A DNA stretch of 13,804 nt from Nocardioides sp. (GTDB taxonomy: Bacteria > Actinomycetota > Actinomycetes > Propionibacteriales > Nocardioidaceae), in contig JAPSKJ010000040.1 in the NCBI GenBank assembly GCA_031177735.1, forward strand, positions 1-13,804, written 5' to 3'. Positions 13,044 through 13,804 of this stretch are shown piece by piece. How positions within the stretch are numbered: position 1 is the stretch's first letter; each line of letters begins with the position of its first letter. The notes under the pieces were generated by a model. That model was not told the DNA's origin, did no database searches, and worked only from the letters and a program-made list of their open reading frames with translations. A program made the position numbers and the translations under genes.

Positions 13044-13491
13044 ATTCGGATTCCGGGCCAGCGATGGTCGCGGTGCACGGGTCGGCGGGCCCAGTCTGAT
13101 AGCCGTCGGGCAGGAGTCTCACGAGATGGTGCACGGTCAGGTCAAGGTCGACGCGGCGGGGCAATCCAGGCGGGGAGATCCAAGCGCCTGCTGCGCTCAT
13201 GCGTAGCCAGGACGGATCCGCGTACTTGCCGGGCATCCACGGCGCGTCGCCCCCGTCGACTTTGCAGGCGAAGCCGTTGATCTCCTCATGGGGATCCTGC
13301 GGAAGCCGCATGCGAGCTAGCCGGGCTGGAGGGTCCAGCGGCACCGACCAGGCATCCAACGCGAGGAAGATTGCGACCCCGACCACCCAGAAGAACCCGC
13401 CGAAGACCTTCTCCACGAGTCTCCAACCTCGTGACCGCGGGCTTGGTGGCCGCCAATCGACGATGTCGCGGATGCGTGGCTGACGGCTCAT
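12961..13491 (-). CDS. Single-pass membrane protein, hypothetical
   Basis: A 176-residue protein. After a basic N-terminus (MSRQPRIRDIVDWRPPSPRSRGW, probably cytoplasmic) comes one transmembrane helix, VFGGFFWVVGVAIFLALDAW, at about residues 28-47. An extracytoplasmic domain of about 125 residues follows, with Trp/Pro-rich segments (DGGDAPWMPGKYADPSWL) and two Cys (FACKVDG, PADPCTAT) that might pair. The positive N-terminus supports an Nin-Cout orientation. I choose the ATG at 13491, since GGAG lies 8 nt upstream; the frame is open to 13557. I do not recognise the family. It is the last gene before the tRNA-derived border and is one of the few here with a normal ribosome binding site. Confidence 0.7.
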   Translation of the reverse strand: MSRQPRIRDIVDWRPPSPRSRGWRLVEKVFGGFFWVVGVAIFLALDAWSVPLDPPARLARMRLPQDPHEEINGFACKVDGGDAPWMPGKYADPSWLRMSAAGAWISPPGLPRRVDLDLTVHHLVRLLPDGYQTGPADPCTATIAGPESEFTIRGPWLAIAWLGHLAGWPDPRAAVA

Positions 13492-13596
13492 GGGCTCAGC
13501 TCCGACTCGACTTCGGTACTCGGTGAGCCGGATCCCAGCCCGCGGTGCCGACATCATGCCAGCCGGAAGGGATGGAGCCCAGCTCGACTGACCGTG

Positions 13597-13618
13597 CCCC
13601 GCTTATGCCCCACTTATT
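13597..13618. repeat. 11-bp tandem repeat near the att border
   Basis: CCCCGCTTATG (13597-13607) is followed directly by CCCCACTTATT (13608-13618), 9 of 11 bases equal. It lies about 140 bases inside the tRNA-derived border, a typical distance for integrase arm-type or excisionase sites, which are often short direct repeats. The rest of 13492-13750 shows no gene that I can support, only a weak CCCACG/CGTGGG hairpin at 13653-13672. Confidence 0.4.
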
Positions 13619-13754
13619 CTTCACTACCGGCCCTCTGGAGCGACCGGAGGTGCCCACGGGTAGGCTCGTGGGAAGGTCCGAGAACGGCGAGATTCCAACG
13701 TTCCCGACCGATCTTCGTCAACAGTGCCCGTGGCTTCCGGGGGTGCCGCGTCGG

Positions 13755-13792
13755 TGAATAGGTCGTGGGTTCGATTCCCACAGGCGGCTCCA
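13755..13792 (+). other. 3' fragment of a tRNA (probably tRNA-Thr): island attachment site
   Basis: TGAAT, the 3' side of an anticodon stem, is followed by the variable region AGGTC, a perfect T arm (GTGGG-TTCGATT-CCCAC, 13765-13781), the 3' acceptor strand AGGCGGC (13782-13788), discriminator T and encoded CCA. An AGGCGGC acceptor with T73 fits actinobacterial tRNA-Thr (5' strand GCCGCCT), and TGAATAGGTC agrees with the tRNA-Thr with anticodon CGT as I recall it. No D arm, anticodon or 5' acceptor strand is found upstream, so this is not a gene. Tyrosine recombinases commonly integrate into tRNA 3' ends, restoring the tRNA at one end and leaving such a fragment at the other. The bases after 13792 are presumably chromosomal. 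Confidence 0.75.
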
Positions 13793-13804
13793 CAGCGAAA
13801 CGGC

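Noticed and set aside
13545..13757. Plus-strand frame of 70 codons before the tRNA fragment
   Set aside because: No start signal and unnatural Pro/Arg-rich ending; it runs into the att fragment.
13741..13804. Complete tRNA gene at the right edge
   Set aside because: Only the 3' portion is present; the bases before TGAAT do not form an anticodon loop, D arm or 5' acceptor strand.
1..13804. CRISPR array or regularly spaced repeats
   Set aside because: No repeated unit of 20-40 bases with regular spacing was seen by eye on either strand.

Overview
The window reads as part of an integrative or conjugative genomic island in a high-GC actinobacterium. The evidence is GC-rich codon use throughout, a large actinobacterial-type MobF relaxase, TANNNT -10 boxes placed for leaderless mRNAs, and actinobacterial hypothetical families. 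The species cannot be named from the sequence.

Left part (1-5357) is mobility. It holds the C-terminal part of a tyrosine recombinase running in from outside the window, followed by a strong hairpin terminator. Next comes a gene-poor stretch with nested inverted repeats, then a small minus-strand gene with a probable frame break, and then a MobF relaxase-helicase. The relaxase keeps its relaxase and helicase motifs but has an unfamiliar C-terminal tail.

Middle part (5358-9838) is cargo: a 70-residue two-helix membrane protein, an AlbA_2 (Schlafen-type) protein, an AbiTii protein on the opposite strand, the debris of an HNH/DUF1524 nuclease gene, and a DUF4062 protein with a coiled coil and a winged-helix-like end. 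AlbA_2, AbiTii and DUF4062 are families often found in prokaryotic defence neighbourhoods. They are in alternating orientation, so this looks like separate single-gene modules and not one operon.

Right part (9839-13804) is worn accessory DNA. It contains an internally deleted IS3-family element with both ends, a short ORF coupled to a HAD hydrolase broken by two +1 shifts, a hypothetical gene with a disturbed 5' end coupled to a tiny Cys/His-rich ORF, a DUF4304 gene, a possibly chimeric ORF and a single-pass membrane protein. The last 50 bases contain the 3' part of a tRNA, most likely tRNA-Thr, without its 5' half. This is what one attachment-site border of an island integrated in a tRNA gene looks like. 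The intact tRNA should lie left of the window.

One theme joins several cargo genes. Five genes (starts at 2004-, 5689+, 6206+, 8810+, 12384-) have a TANNNT hexamer exactly 6 nt before the start codon, the arrangement expected of leaderless transcripts. The relaxase and the 13491- gene use Shine-Dalgarno sites instead.
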